Origin: Burhinus oedicnemus
Taxonomy: Eukaryota; Chordata; Aves; Charadriiformes; Burhinidae
Length of the DNA: 64,000 bases
NCBI GenBank assembly: GCA_008921705.1
Contig: VFFE01006862.1
Span: 62,001-126,000, forward strand
Direction: 5' to 3'
The position numbers were made by a program, and so were the translations under genes. Shown piece by piece: positions 50,570 to 63,000 of this stretch (positions within the stretch are counted from its first letter, which is position 1; each line of letters begins with the position of its first letter). A model generated the notes under the pieces. It had not been told where the DNA came from. It did no database searches and saw nothing but the letters and a program-made list of their open reading frames with translations.

Positions 50570-51050
50570 GCCCTGTCCCCACGGGGCACCGTACCCTCCC
50601 GCCAGACCCTAACGAAAGTTTCTGCCCGGACCCGAGCCAGGACCCCCCCAGACCGGGTTTGTGGGGGGGGGGGTGTCCCCGCACCCCACGCAGCCCCGCA
50701 CCCGGCGGCTGCCCGGCGCCAGCGGGGCGGCGGCGGCTCCCGCGGGGCACCTCCGGCACCGGGACCTCCCCGGTGCCGCCCGGCAGCCGCAGCGCGGGTG
50801 TCCCGTCCCCGTCCCGTCCCGTCCCNNNNNNNNNNNNNNNNNNNNCCCCCCCCCACCTTCAACCTTCCCCCCCAGGGTCCCACAGGAGCGCAGAGCCGGC
50901 GACATCGTGTGTGCGTCCCCCTGCCCCGGTGCCCAGTGGCAGCCCCGGCCCCCCGGCTCGCTCCCCCAGCCCGGTGCCCGCCGTCTCCCCGGAGCGGCCG
51001 TGCACAAGCCGTCCCCGGCGGGGGGGATGAGCAGGGCAGCCCTGCCCTGC
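50570..51050. promoter_or_regulatory. CpG island, probable promoter region, interrupted by an assembly gap
   Basis: Sharply GC-rich and CpG-dense (for example GCCCGGCGCCAGCGGGGCGG near 50710) inside AT-rich surroundings, with a G11 run near 50663, a GTCCC repeat (50799-50825) and a 20-N gap. Islands like this normally mark the 5' end of a vertebrate gene. I see no start codon, TATA box or first-exon donor that I trust, so the direction is unknown. The nearest well-supported exon (465-867, minus) lies 50 kb away, and minus-strand transcription from here would fit it. The open frames across the gap are products of GC content. Confidence 0.6.
50826..50854. repeat. 20-N assembly gap between a GTCCC repeat and a C9 run
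   Basis: N at 50826-50845, preceded by (GTCCC)n and followed by nine C. The gap falls in the middle of the CpG island and may hide part of a first exon. Confidence 0.95.
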
Positions 51051-51613
51051 CTTAGGGGACCTTCTACGGTGTTCTTCCCTTCTACGCACTTGCTCCATCC
51101 AAACCACGCTCCTGTTGAAAGCCGCCCTGCATACTTTCCCCCCTTCGAAAATGTTTCCACTCGGGGCATCCAAATTAAAATCTCCACTGCTGCCTCCGCA
51201 CAACAACCAGGGGTTGTTTTCTTCGCTGGAGCGTGGCCTGATGCGCCAAAGCCAAGTGTCTTTATCACAGGCTGTCGTTTAACATCTCACGGCCGTTTTT
51301 CAGGTGTGTGGCAGCAGGCCTAACAGCAGTCAGGTTATAACCACTATTGCACTTTTTCACTTCTAGAGTCTCTGCTATACAACTGTGGTCATAGTTGTCT
51401 TTCGATGACAGAAGTTCTGGCCTTACACCACGGAACAACCCACTGCTGTAACTGTATTAAAAAAAAAAATATTTTATTTGCCCACGGAGTGAGCAGATCA
51501 GGCTGTAATCAGGGTAGACAAGGATGAAACTCTCCCACTGAGTCCCATGCTGTATTCAGGCAGTCTTTCAACAGCTTAGCCTTGCTCACGGGAGCAAAGC
51601 TGGCTCTCATGTA

Positions 51614-51631
51614 TAGTACTATATAGTACTA
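51614..51631. repeat. 18-bp perfect palindrome
   Basis: TAGTACTATATAGTACTA is exactly self-complementary and includes the 6-mer AGTACT twice. It may be a cruciform-prone site; no function is known. Confidence 0.85.
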
Positions 51632-53545
51632 CTCTACGCAGAAAGAACCCTGCCTCCTGTTTTTCAGCACGATATTCAGCCTTCCAGGAGTTTAGAGGAA
51701 GACAGGAGTTCAGAGGGAGACAGAAGACTCCGAGCTTTGCTCCTCGGAGCAAAATGCACAGACTGGTGTCAGTGCCTCAGCTCCCAGGCAGCACAGGTAG
51801 TTAATTAGGTGCCAAAACCGAACACACCAATAGTTAACATACCTAGAGCTAACCCAAAGGGAAGCTTTCAATCCTTGGGATGTGCCTCTTTCTGGGGCTC
51901 AACGCTGCTAACCAGGAAATGCCTCCCTTCCAACCATGATTCATGGCCTGACATCTCCTGAGGAAAAAAAAAAAACCCAACTCGTAAGCCCCCTTCATTT
52001 AAAAAGCAGAGATCATATTTTGAGCGCAGCGAGAGGAGGGTGTGATGACTGCGTCTGTCCTCTGGCAGCACAGGGGCTGGGGAGTTCATCCAGGGTACGG
52101 ACAGCACGTTCAGCAGCCTCGGCGCAAAAGCAGACAAATGCGCACCGGCATTATTTTCCTAGGAAAATAAGTAGCCTCCAGACGGCTCCTGCCTAAGCCC
52201 TCTCCATCACCTCTTCTTTTAACTGTATTCCTCTGCGCAAAAGAGAATCCAAACTTCAGGACATTCGGGTGGGAGGAGAGGTTGTCCCGAGTGCCTGCTC
52301 TAAAAACTGTTCCTGTTGTGTCCACAACCCGGTTATTGTAAGAACACAAAAGCCTTTTGGAGCAGGAATCACACCCTGAGATGCCTCCTTTTGTCTCCCT
52401 AACTATTTAGGCTACAGTCATAAACAGAAAAGAGACCACAGGGGGTTATCCTGTGATTCTGTGATCCTGCGTGCTCTCCTGCGATACTGGAAGTCCAGGA
52501 AGCTCCATGAAACGTTTATCCTATGGGCCACAAAATACGACCTAACTTCTTATTCAAGTGCAAAGTACAATGCAAAGTCCCGCCTGCTTAAGTCTAGGCA
52601 GAAGCAGCCAGAGGGTGTGAGAAGGTGGTTTCACCTCCCGGCTGGCCCGAGGAGGCACGGCAGGGAGGGAAATGGCGTGGGGGTCCCCGTGGGACGAGGA
52701 GACTGAGGAGCTGCTCAGGCCCAGGCAATGCCGAAGTGCCCTGGACGAGAGCACAGAAACAGGCTCTTGGGCATCAGGGAAGTCCAAAACTGCTGGGCAC
52801 TTCCCAGCTCAGTGACAGCTGTGCAGGGCTTTTCTAGGTCTATTTAGGAGCCAACATCCCATTGAAATTTTGGGGAATTTGGCCCTAAATATTCTCCGCT
52901 CTTATTTTGGAGAATATTGATGGCATTTAGATAATTTATACACACACGTGCTGCTGTACATTTCAAAGAATCTGTGGTCATATAAGCCAAAACAGGATTT
53001 GAGTCATATGGTTTTTTACAGATAAAGCATTGATTTACAAACACGTAGAGCAAGTCCATCCAAAAGAAAACACCACATACACATAAAACCAAGAAGAACT
53101 ACTTAGACTAGACTATCTTCTGCTGCCCCACAGAAATCCTTTCTAGCTTGAATTTCAGGAGTACAAAGTTGAGGATGGAGAAAATTCAGGATGGAGAAAC
53201 TGTGGACTAGTGAAACTATTTCAAGTTGCAGTCAAAAGGTGGCTGCAGAAAATGCAGTTTGGTACTCAGCTAGTAAAGTTGCAGTTGCATCCCATGCCAC
53301 TGCACAGGGAAAATGCTACGTGGCGTTTTGGGGACTACCGTTATTTTTGGTTCTTTACTTGTCATCTTCTGTGCACATGGAAGTTCTTGATTCACATTCG
53401 GAAAAACAACAGCGAACACGAATCACCTCAGAGCCACACTCGTACAAACTAAATGTCACTGAAATCAGCTCCGCTAATGTGTTAGCATTAGGAGTTAACA
53501 CTTCGAGGAAGCAACTGAGGAGAGTTCATAAGTGCTAGGTCTGTT

Positions 53546-53559
53546 CCCCCCCCCCCCCC
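53546..53559. repeat. C14 homopolymer
   Basis: Fourteen C between CTGTT and GTACC. Confidence 0.9.
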
Positions 53560-55064
53560 GTACCTAAAACTGCACTACATTTAAGCCTTATCTCAAACGT
53601 TACCTTCAGGAGCTGGAAGCACCAGAAACGTTTGTTCTTTACAACAGACACAGACATCTACATTCTCCCAACACTGCTGTGTCCTGGGCACCAGATGTCT
53701 GACACCCCGACACACAACACACACAGATAAAGTCAATTATATGGCACACGTTCCCAGGATCCAAGACTTTTGTGGATTGGATGGGCAGCAAAATGAATAT
53801 ACAGATTTAAATGACATTCCTCTGGAAACACAATAAGCGTCTACATCCAGGACCACATATAACCCAAAACAACAATACGATGTTCCATTTTTTCCTAAAA
53901 GAAAACAGCAAACTTCAGAACTCTGCCAGAAACCACAAAAATGACACAAAAGAAGGTTAACACCGCGTAACGAGTCCAGCGCGCCAAGGCAGAGCCAAGG
54001 ACTGCAAGGGCACATTCTGCTCCCGGCCATGCCAGTGTAAATACAAAAACCCCTTCCCTGACCTCAGCGTGGATCTCCCCACAGTTTGCTCGGTCGATTC
54101 ACTGCGTTCAGGCCATCGAGTTCCCTAAGTCTCCACAAACACCACCTCCAGAAAGCCCCGTTTCTGCACCACGTGCTATTACACTGTGAGATGAATGCCG
54201 CAGAGAAAACCTTTCCCTTACCACTTCTCCACACGAGCACAATAAAAGTCATTTTAAAAAAAAAATTAAAATGGAAGTTTAATAGTTCCAACACACAACT
54301 ACTATAAACAGCCCTGGAGAGCTGAATACCACAGCCCACAGCCAGCATCCCCCAAGAGCCACCCAGGGCTCAGCTAGGAGTTACACCCTCATCCTTTCGT
54401 GCTGGCCTCAAACCCACCACGAGTTCATAGGGTCTACAGAAAAATGCCAATGACCAAAAAAATTCCAAACAGCTCCAGGTCTGGCTGAAAACACCCCAGC
54501 CCTTAATCTTTAGTGGGGTTTTATATGCAAATTGCAGGCAGACAGGCCCTTGCAAGAGCTATACTAGGATTATTTGTAAACACTCGCTTATTCCTCCCAC
54601 TATAAAAATAGCAGGAAATGAGATGTTTTTCAGTGATTTTTTTGGAGGGGAAGGGTTCTTATGTTTTGTCTCTGTGTGTCAGCAAGCTCTTCAACTGTGC
54701 TCTTTACTTACACGAGCTATAGATGTTTTCTCCTGTTACAGAAGGGAGGGTTTCTTAGGCAAAATATGAAAAGCTAATCATAAGAAGCAGTATTGAGAGC
54801 TGTTGGGAAATTGAACCTCTCGATTTTATTAATCTATTAATTTATCCATAATTATTATTTTTATAGCACTCAAAATACTGTCAGTAATTTGTAATGAAAA
54901 TATGGACAGGGGGTCTTTGTCCTAGAGAGCATACATTGCAACTTCCTATGTTAAGGTTAATTGATGTTTAAAATATGAAAGCTCACTAGTCTTCAAAACA
55001 GAAATCTTAAGAAAATCTCTCCAGTGGACTGGTTTGGGGTTTTTTGTTTGCTTGGGGTTTCCTT

Positions 55065-55112
55065 GCGGGGGGGGCGACGACACACGGACGACGGACGACA
55101 CACGACACTGAC
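55065..55112. repeat. G8 run followed by an irregular CGAC/GGACGAC tract
   Basis: GCGGGGGGGGCGACGACACA is followed by CGGACGACGGACGACACACG. It is a short, CpG-rich, irregular repeat in otherwise AT-rich DNA. It could be a decayed minisatellite or a poorly resolved read-consensus region. Confidence 0.6.
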
Positions 55113-56279
55113 TGTATTGATAACCCTCTCCCACTTCTCCCCACGAGCCCTTTTCTGGAATACGTCTTCCAAATATACCCCATTAGCCAGAGGTTCAGCT
55201 CTATTGGCAGAGAGCTGTTTGTGAACCAGTCATAATGTTTAGTAAGCACCAATATGCATTTACAGTTTATTTATAAGCTGATAATTTTAAAAATCAATTA
55301 TATACATGAAAAAATTCCCACTTTTAGAGAATATTCCATGAAACTCCAAACTGTGATGCAGTGTATCTACATTTTGTAGTTCTGACCTCACTTTTTATTT
55401 AATATCTTTATGTGCTTTTAGTATTTATTTAGAGGTCACTACACATCTATAGGTAACAAAGCCTTCTCACCCAGCAAGTTCTCTAATTCAAGTATTGGCA
55501 GAATAATACAGTATCAATTAGTATCCAACAGTAGAGATTTACATGGCATTAAGTATACTGTATTTAACGTCAAAATACAAAGCAGTAACTCAAGACTGGG
55601 GAGCAGAAAAAAGATACAAGGAAATGTACTAGTACTGTTGAAATAAAACAGAGAGTAACAACCTAGAAAAAACACGTTCTTAAAGTAATTCACCTTACCT
55701 GCTACATTTAACACCAGCTACAGTCATTAAAATGAAAAAATCATCAAGCTGTCTTTCATATCTCAATCCTTATTTACTGTTTGCCTTTCTGTCAGTAACG
55801 TCCTCTGTTTAATTTTAATTTCTATTCACTTAATAAATGCACTTCTTTACAGTGTATGGCCCAGATTTCAGACTCTACACAGAAACATGCATTTGCTCAA
55901 AACAATCTGTTATCACTAAGATTATTTTTTTTTCCAGGGTGGAAACACTTATGTAAGCTTGGTTTCAGAAATTATAACTTGGGGGCCAAATTTAGAATTT
56001 ACTTTACCCTTTAAAAACAAAAAAAAGTGAAAGGCCAGGTTTTATCCTGCCTTGAATTCAAAGACTCCCAGCAAGACCTCCATCCGCTACACAGAGCCAG
56101 ACATTTTCTCCCAGATAATCTTTCAGGCACTGAGGGAAAAATACTTCACAAAGATATAATATCTTACATTATGTACTCACCCTTAGATCGCTATTTAAAT
56201 TCCATTCTTTCCCTCCCCAAGGTGATGCCAGTTTTCTCGGCTCTTAACCTTTCTCCCGTATTGCACAATTAAGACAAAC

Positions 56280-56305
56280 TTTTTTTTTTTTTTTTTTTTT
56301 TTTTT
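56280..56305. repeat. T26 homopolymer
   Basis: Twenty-six T followed by GCAG. On the minus strand it is an A26 tail, but no recognisable retrotransposed gene or SINE lies beyond it. Confidence 0.9.
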
Positions 56306-58255
56306 GCAGTGTTGAAGACTATGTTCTGATTTTTCCTTACCCTGTTTGGTCCAAAGGTTACCATTTCACAAAGTATCCTAAGGACATTTTTACTAGCGAA
56401 AAATATTTTGACAACAAGAACTATTTTTAACTCTGCTAAGCTCTGCTGAGTGTAAAATGTTGCACGGGGTGCTCAGCAGCCTAGGGGAGCGCAGCTATGG
56501 ATGGGGTTTGTTTTCTTTGCACGAGAACAGCAATCCGAATCTTCCAGCAACAAGACTCTGTGCACACAGTACGCGATGTACAGCTCGTTGTAAACCTAAA
56601 GGGTCAACAGATAGGGGAAAAATGTACTTAAGACTCGCCAGCCACTAGCTAGAGGCAGCCAGGCACTGCTGGGGGTTGGGAGGGCTCTGCACACCCACTA
56701 CTGCCCATGCCTCCTAATGGGATTTCCAGATTTACCCGAGAAGATTAATTTGGCCAAGAGCTCAACTACCCCATCAGGATGTTGCTGGCAATCTGCTCCA
56801 GGATGGCGCCTCCAGGTGCTCTCCCTGCCTTCTCCTGCTCGCAGTATTGGAAGCGATATAGCCGTGACAGGGAATGGGACAAGACCACACATCCCAGAAA
56901 AAGCACAAGGGAGATAAGATAAAGACAAGAGAGGGAAGGGCCAGAGGAGAGGAAGGCTGGTACCGCTTTCCAACCCCAGCCACAACCTCAACTGCACAAT
57001 GATGCTGGGTCAGGGAAGCAAGGCCAGCCCCTCTGCTGGTGGAGGCTGCCAGGAGCACACCAACACTTCAAACACACCTCCATGGGGAGTAATGCAAGCT
57101 CGGGCATGGCGCGTTTTCAGAGCAGCCAAGGGAACGGAGCGTTTTACCCCTCTGCAAACACCCAGGGGGATGCTCGGGCACAACCTGCACTGCCAGCACC
57201 CCAGCTAGCCGCGCCTGCCTCGCAGATAGGGCTACACAAGCTCTCTGTTCAGGGGTTAACTCCTCCCTGGCAAATACACTGCCCATATGTGCCTGCTCAC
57301 TAGGATTTCCCATCAAAGCAACATTTTTGCCTTCTCTTTAACTACAAAAATAATGTAGGTTACAGCAGAGGCTGCCCCCTCCAGCAACCTGTGCTCCACC
57401 CTGGTGTTATTTTATATTACTCTCCCCAGTGTCCTAAACCAGGGCTGCAGAGATTGTTCCAAATGTGGCTCTCATTTTATGCTAGAATAGCCTCCATTAA
57501 TGCAATACGCTGTGCTCCGTACCTTACAATACTCAAAGTGGAAGCCCAGATCTTGTTTGCTTTTTAAACATCACCAACCATCCTGCATTTTATATGTGCG
57601 CACTTACCAGCGCATGCAGAACGCGCCATCCGCTCGCCACCTATTAATGTTTCAAGAGTCTTCCTTAAAACATACATGAGATTTAGGGAGGATTTTGTTC
57701 CAGGAGTCTTCTGACCATTCTGTGCAGTCAGAGAGAATAGTTTTATTGCACAGACTGGATTTAATATAAAGAAACATACTGCATCTGTTTCCAAATATTT
57801 TCTTTCTAAAACCGTTACAAAAACCAGTGCCAAAACGCGCTCGTTTCTCTTTAAGGAGGAAACCTAATTTGGATTTCTTGATCCAGATCATCTTAACACC
57901 CAGGCTCAATTTTGCTTGCTAAAGCAATCTAGAGGCTTCAACTAATACAAATTTAATCTGCAAGGCTTCTTGCTTGGGCTGGATGGGTCCAGTGTGTCTT
58001 TGTCATAGCTCCACACCACGTACCGGTAGCATCTGGGTACTGATTGCAGATCTTGGGCATAGTGCTTATGGGCTCCATGGGCAGGATCCTTCTTGGATTT
58101 CCGATCCGTTTTGGATTTTTCACTAGGATATCCCGGTGTCTTGTTGGATCAGAGATTTATGACTGGTCCTGAGCTTCATGTTAATTTTTCGGGGCAGTGG
58201 TGTTTTCTTATGGACCAATCTGTGGCAGCTGACCATATTTGAAAACACATCCTGC

Positions 58256-58342
58256 AGGCCCAATTCTCCTTTTATGTAGTCATAAACCAAGAGTCACCTC
58301 TTTAGTTAATCGAGTTACCCTGGTGTAATGCTTACACATATG
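58256..58342. repeat. Ancient palindromic amniote repeat relic
   Basis: GGCCCAATTCTCCTTTTATG, then 'cataaaccaagagtcacctc', then 'gagttaccctggtgtaatgcttacac' follow the order of an old sauropsid repeat ('ggcccaattctcctctcagttacaccagtgtaaatcaggagtaactcc...gagttactctggtgtaaa'), which is itself nearly palindromic and may be a MITE. The match is recalled, not computed. Confidence 0.45.
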
Positions 58343-59983
58343 GACATCGGGAACCGCTCCTGTATTCCCTAATATTTGGGATTCATTCCCTTCCCCCACA
58401 ATGTTTCTGTAAAATGTCAGGGAAAAAAACATTTTATAAGGGATGAAAAATTATTTGCCTTTTGATTATAACCAAAAAGAAGGTGTATTATGAACAACAA
58501 ATGTTCTTTGGTAAGGCTTTGGTAAGGTCCCATACCTTCCTCCCGATTCAGGAGCAGATTTTGCCATCAATTGAAAGAAAAAAAAAAATGAGGCCTCAGT
58601 AACTACACAGGAACATTTTGATCAATTGGCACAACCTAAAGGTTAAAAGTTTCAATATGCAGCTGACCTGGGGACAAATAAGAGCTATCGTAAGTTTAAA
58701 ATTTACATATTCAATCAAGCCATTTCTCCAGGACACAATTTTCAGACTACTTTGACGAATGCTGCCCAAAGAGCAGGCGGCAAAACGTGACCAAGATGGA
58801 AACTCTCAGCCTCATCTCATGTTCACTTTTTTTGTCCCACTCCCTGCACAAAGTTAGTCTTCAGAAGAGGAGTCTGGGGAACACAGAAACGGAAGTCCCT
58901 GGCCAACATCAATGGTGGCACAAACCTCCTCCCTGGGTCCAGGGCTCAAACTCCCACACTGCCCTTGCACACCTCCCATGAGCTCCCTGAGAGGACTATG
59001 GTCGGGGGCTGGGGCAGGGAGATGCTCCCAGCCTTACCAGACTGTTCCCACTAAGTGATATGGTACGTATATGGTTATATACATGGTTGTATTTAATCCT
59101 ATTTTTCTTTTTCTTGCATGCTTATCTTGACACTGATACTGGTTCCTCCTCAGCTCAGTTGCTTCCCAAGGAGCCTGTTTATACTTGCAAGAAAGTTCTC
59201 ACCCAATGAGAGTTGCATGGAACAATGGGAAACCATTTCATCACATTTTCTCCAATAAAGCCCCAAAATGGCTCCTTTTTTTCCCCAGTAATCACACATC
59301 CCACATCCAGAGCTGCCCTGCTAGACTTCTGCACTTTCAGCTCTAAAAGATAACCCGGTGAGGGTAAAATATGCAAAGTTTTATAAACTGGGGCGATCAC
59401 TCCAAGTAGAATACTGGCAGCTCCAGCAGGCTTGGCTTTGGACCTTCTCACTTCACAACAAACCTCAAACACCATATCTGGGAATCAAACTTCAACAGCA
59501 TGTTGGCTGGAGCACCACGACAAAAACAAGGTTGGGGTTGGGTGTTTTTCCTCAACGTCTGCACTAGGTGCAGAAAAGGACAGTGTTTTGGCTTCAAGGC
59601 CTCGGAAAAACAGAATTCAGTTTTTCCATTCTGTCATTATTCTAGCAAAACCCTACAGGTAAATAAGTCTCACTTGTTTACACTGACGCCTCTTGGAGGC
59701 ACTTGGGAAGACTGGGTAGTGGCTAAATTCATAACCAGGCAGGTATCTCATAAGCTAGGGCTTATTTGTATTGCTCAAATGTACTTCTGCAGAAACAGGT
59801 ATTTCAAAGAATTGTAGCCCTTATGAAGCTGCTCTGACTTTATAACCCTCCAACAGACAGGCAGGTACCTGGAAAGAAACGCTTCGCAGTAAAACCCCAC
59901 ATTTAATAAAGTGCTTTTCCCCTGGAGAGCTCCAGCACCTGCAGAAAGCGAGCTGCTGTCATCACCTCCCTGTCACCGGTGCC
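58343..59983. other. Unannotated DNA
   Basis: No gene is supported. It is short AT-rich sequence with a small A run near 58580. Confidence 0.45.
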
Positions 59984-60066
59984 GTGACTTGTTCACAGTG
60001 GGGGGAAGAGGCTTGACCAGGACCCAACACTTCTTAAGTCCACACGTGCTATCCATTAGGCTGTAA
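59984..60066 (+). repeat. Possible MIR/CORE-SINE-like relic
   Basis: 'gtgacttgttcacagtggggggaagaggcttgaccaggacccaacac' and 'cacgtgctatccattaggctgt' parallel the MIR phrase order 'gtgacttgcccaaggtcacac...gaacccaggtctcc...ccagtgctttaaccactaggcc'. Divergence is high and the call is tentative. Confidence 0.5.
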
Positions 60067-63000
60067 GACCCTGACAGGAGTTAGATACATAGCTCTAAGT
60101 CACATACAGTTTATGCAAACATAACTTACAAGTAAATGGTTTAAAATAGAAACACGCCGCGGAGAAACAGAAGGTAAAGCTGGCAACCAGCATGGGCTGG
60201 CTGCAGAAAGCAACACGAACTACAGCAAGTAGCAAATGCCACTAATATGTGAGGAAGGCAGAACTTTACATGGAATTTAAACTAGTTCTTTACATTGAGT
60301 TCATGGTGGGTTCTTACACCAGCTTACGACTTGGAATATGGCAAGGCATATGACATTTTTTAATCTAACGGAGATCTTGACTTGGCTTGACCAAGGCACA
60401 CATGACTCCTCTAATGCAGTACATGGCCAGTGGGTCCCAACTGCACTGCTGTGCATGTTGAAGATTATATAAAAAGGGAGAATATGCCTCCTCATACTCT
60501 CTAACACTGTTATTGATACTATCATTAAATGAGAGAATATCCTCGAGGCTGGGAAAACCTCAGGGAGTATGGGAGCTGACACCTGGACTCAGGATTGGTT
60601 TCCTTGGTTATTAGAGCTGGCTGAACTGTTTTAACAGATAATGATAGCTAATTTAATTACATATTAGACAAAACACTTTTGATTATTATTCAGCCAGCCA
60701 GAATTAATGAATTTCTAAGTCTTTCTTCCATCCTAAATTTTTTCTACCCTGTTGTCTTTTACCTCTTTTGTTTTCAAGCTCTTCTGAAATCCACCTCTCC
60801 CAAGACAGATGTTTTCTTCTCTACTAACTTGCATGATTTTTTTTTTTTTTAATGATGATGCCCCTTAAACTCATTTCCACAGTTTATAATTTGATTCTTA
60901 GGTCATCAGAGAAAGCATTTAAGTCACAAAATAATTCTAATAAAGCACTGAGATTCTGCCTTTCTCATACGCTATTTAAAACAGAGTCCCTTTAAAAGCA
61001 GAGCCCTGCAGTAAACCCTTGTTGACTTTGAATTCCACACACCAGACATTAACTTCTGATCCATTTGGCATCTGGACACTTTTTTTAACTATTATTATTT
61101 CTTTCTCCACAGCATAACTGGTGAATTATTGAAATCCGATTTATTTTAACACATAGTTCATCTTGATGAAATTGGCTAGTTTACTAAATAATTTTCTGCT
61201 CTGCTGTACATACCACTTACTTTCCAAATTCAGGCAATGATCGAAAAACAAATTGGAGAGGAGAAAATTTTGTGTATTCCTGGGTCAGATACGGAGTGGC
61301 AGGAGGAAATTTGGAAGGCAGAGTTTCCCCATTTCCATGTAGGCAAATGGGAAGCAAGTCCACCAGTGTTATGGTGTTGTCAGAGAATTCAGGCTTAGCT
61401 TTCTTTTTCTGTGCAAGAAAGCTGTGCTTCAGACCACTCGCCAGCAAGGAAGGCAGAGAGAGTGAGCAGGAGGAGATGAAGTCATGAACCCTTGGTCGTA
61501 CCTTCAGTACCTGCCGTCATGCAAGGGTGACATTCCCAGGGCTACCCATGTACCAAGATCCCAGGTCAGGGTGACTCAACCTCCCCACACACCTACATCC
61601 CCAAACATAGCTCCTTCCAGCTGAAAGCAAAGAATAGTCCCCCATCATCAAGCATTAAGCTGTCAGATACCTTAGAGCCAGCAAGATCCAAACACAAGCC
61701 CTAAACCAAGGTGGTGATGAATACATGGTTCAAACCCAAAGCCATTCATGAGATCCATGCAGCATGAGAAATTAAACTAAGCATATTTAGTTGCCATCAG
61801 TGTCTCTAAAAAAATTTCCCAGCAACTTAAAATTTACAAACTCCTTATCATATTTATTTTAAGACATGGTTTAAGAGAAAGTCCTGCCTGGCCAATGGCA
61901 GTAATTAAAAAGCAGTTATCACCTATTTAGCTTGTAAAGGCTACAGAAGAGCTGTGTCCTCAGATTTTTCTTAGCGCTCCTGTTACTCAAAAGTAGAAGG
62001 CAAATCCTGCTTTGCTACCTAATGCCTGCTGGCTTTGAAGCCGATGCAACTATTGCTCTTTTTATTCACAGGCCCTTGTTTTCAAATAGAGTGCTTTTGG
62101 GAATAAGGGTTTTACTTGAATTAATTGCTTTTCCTGTTTGGGGAAAAACAAACAAACAGGTTTATTCGTTTAGAGAACTTGGCAACTGCAGATTGCCCAT
62201 TACTTTTTTGGAAAAGGTATTTTACAAAGAATGTTAACCCACAAATTCAGTAAACATATAGGATTTGCAAGTTAATCCAATAAGGCCATTATGGTGATGC
62301 TCCAGAGGACTAGTCACCATCAGGAGGGGAAAGGAGACTAATTCTAAAAGGATTTCTCTAAAGCCATTTTCATGTTGGGAAGTCAAGAGCAAATTTCCCT
62401 TTTAGTAGTGTTCGTTTGGGGGAAGGCAGGAAGATAATGATAGAGACAACAAAAAAAGTTTGTGCCCATGTAAGCATGTTTCAAATTATACATCTGAGCT
62501 TTAAGGAAAACAAACTAGCCTTTATCTGTATTTGCCATTTTTTACACTACAGTGACTAAAAATAGGAGACAATATCCCTTAAGTTCAATTGTTAAAGGTC
62601 CAGAGTGGCCACCTTTGATTCATACTAATTTTAGCAGCTGTTTATGTGGACAATTCATTTGAAAATTGCACTAACATACATCAAACAAGTAATACAGTTA
62701 ATGAATTTGGGAATAACTAAATTCTTAGGGAAATAAGTAGTAACACAAAACCCTTCTGTTTCCTAGGTCCTATGGACCACTTAGACTTGGTATGTAGATT
62801 TACCCTCTGCACTGGAGTTCCAGCTACCAACATAAACTACAGCAACTGGTAACTTCATTCTCAGAGGACTAGATTATAACCTCTTTTACAGTAGTTTAAA
62901 TAAGAAGTAGCTGCTGAAAGTCCTTGAAGCTACACAGGTATAAGAGAGAGTCAGGTCTTCATGAGCAGTTCCCTCTCTGCATTCCAGCATAGGCAAATCT

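Larger units (their letters stand above)
51051..58255. other. Unannotated DNA right of the CpG island
   Basis: No exon is supported on either strand. It contains a perfect palindrome (51614), a C14 run (53546), a CGAC-rich tract (55065) and a T26 run (56280). AT-rich, non-repetitive stretches at 54.56-54.96 kb and 55.24-55.93 kb may be conserved non-coding DNA. Confidence 0.4.

Noticed and set aside
50345..51323. Several long frames on both strands across the CpG island
   Set aside because: They run through the 20-N gap and arise because GC-rich DNA has few stop codons; all frames on both strands are partly open.
52448..52470. CTGTGATTCTGTGATCCTG resembling a CR1 tail
   Set aside because: No CR1 body on either side; too short to distinguish from chance.
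57900..58255. Possible LTR or retroviral remnant
   Set aside because: No primer-binding site, polyadenylation arrangement or paired copy was seen; only the 58256-58342 repeat relic could be supported.
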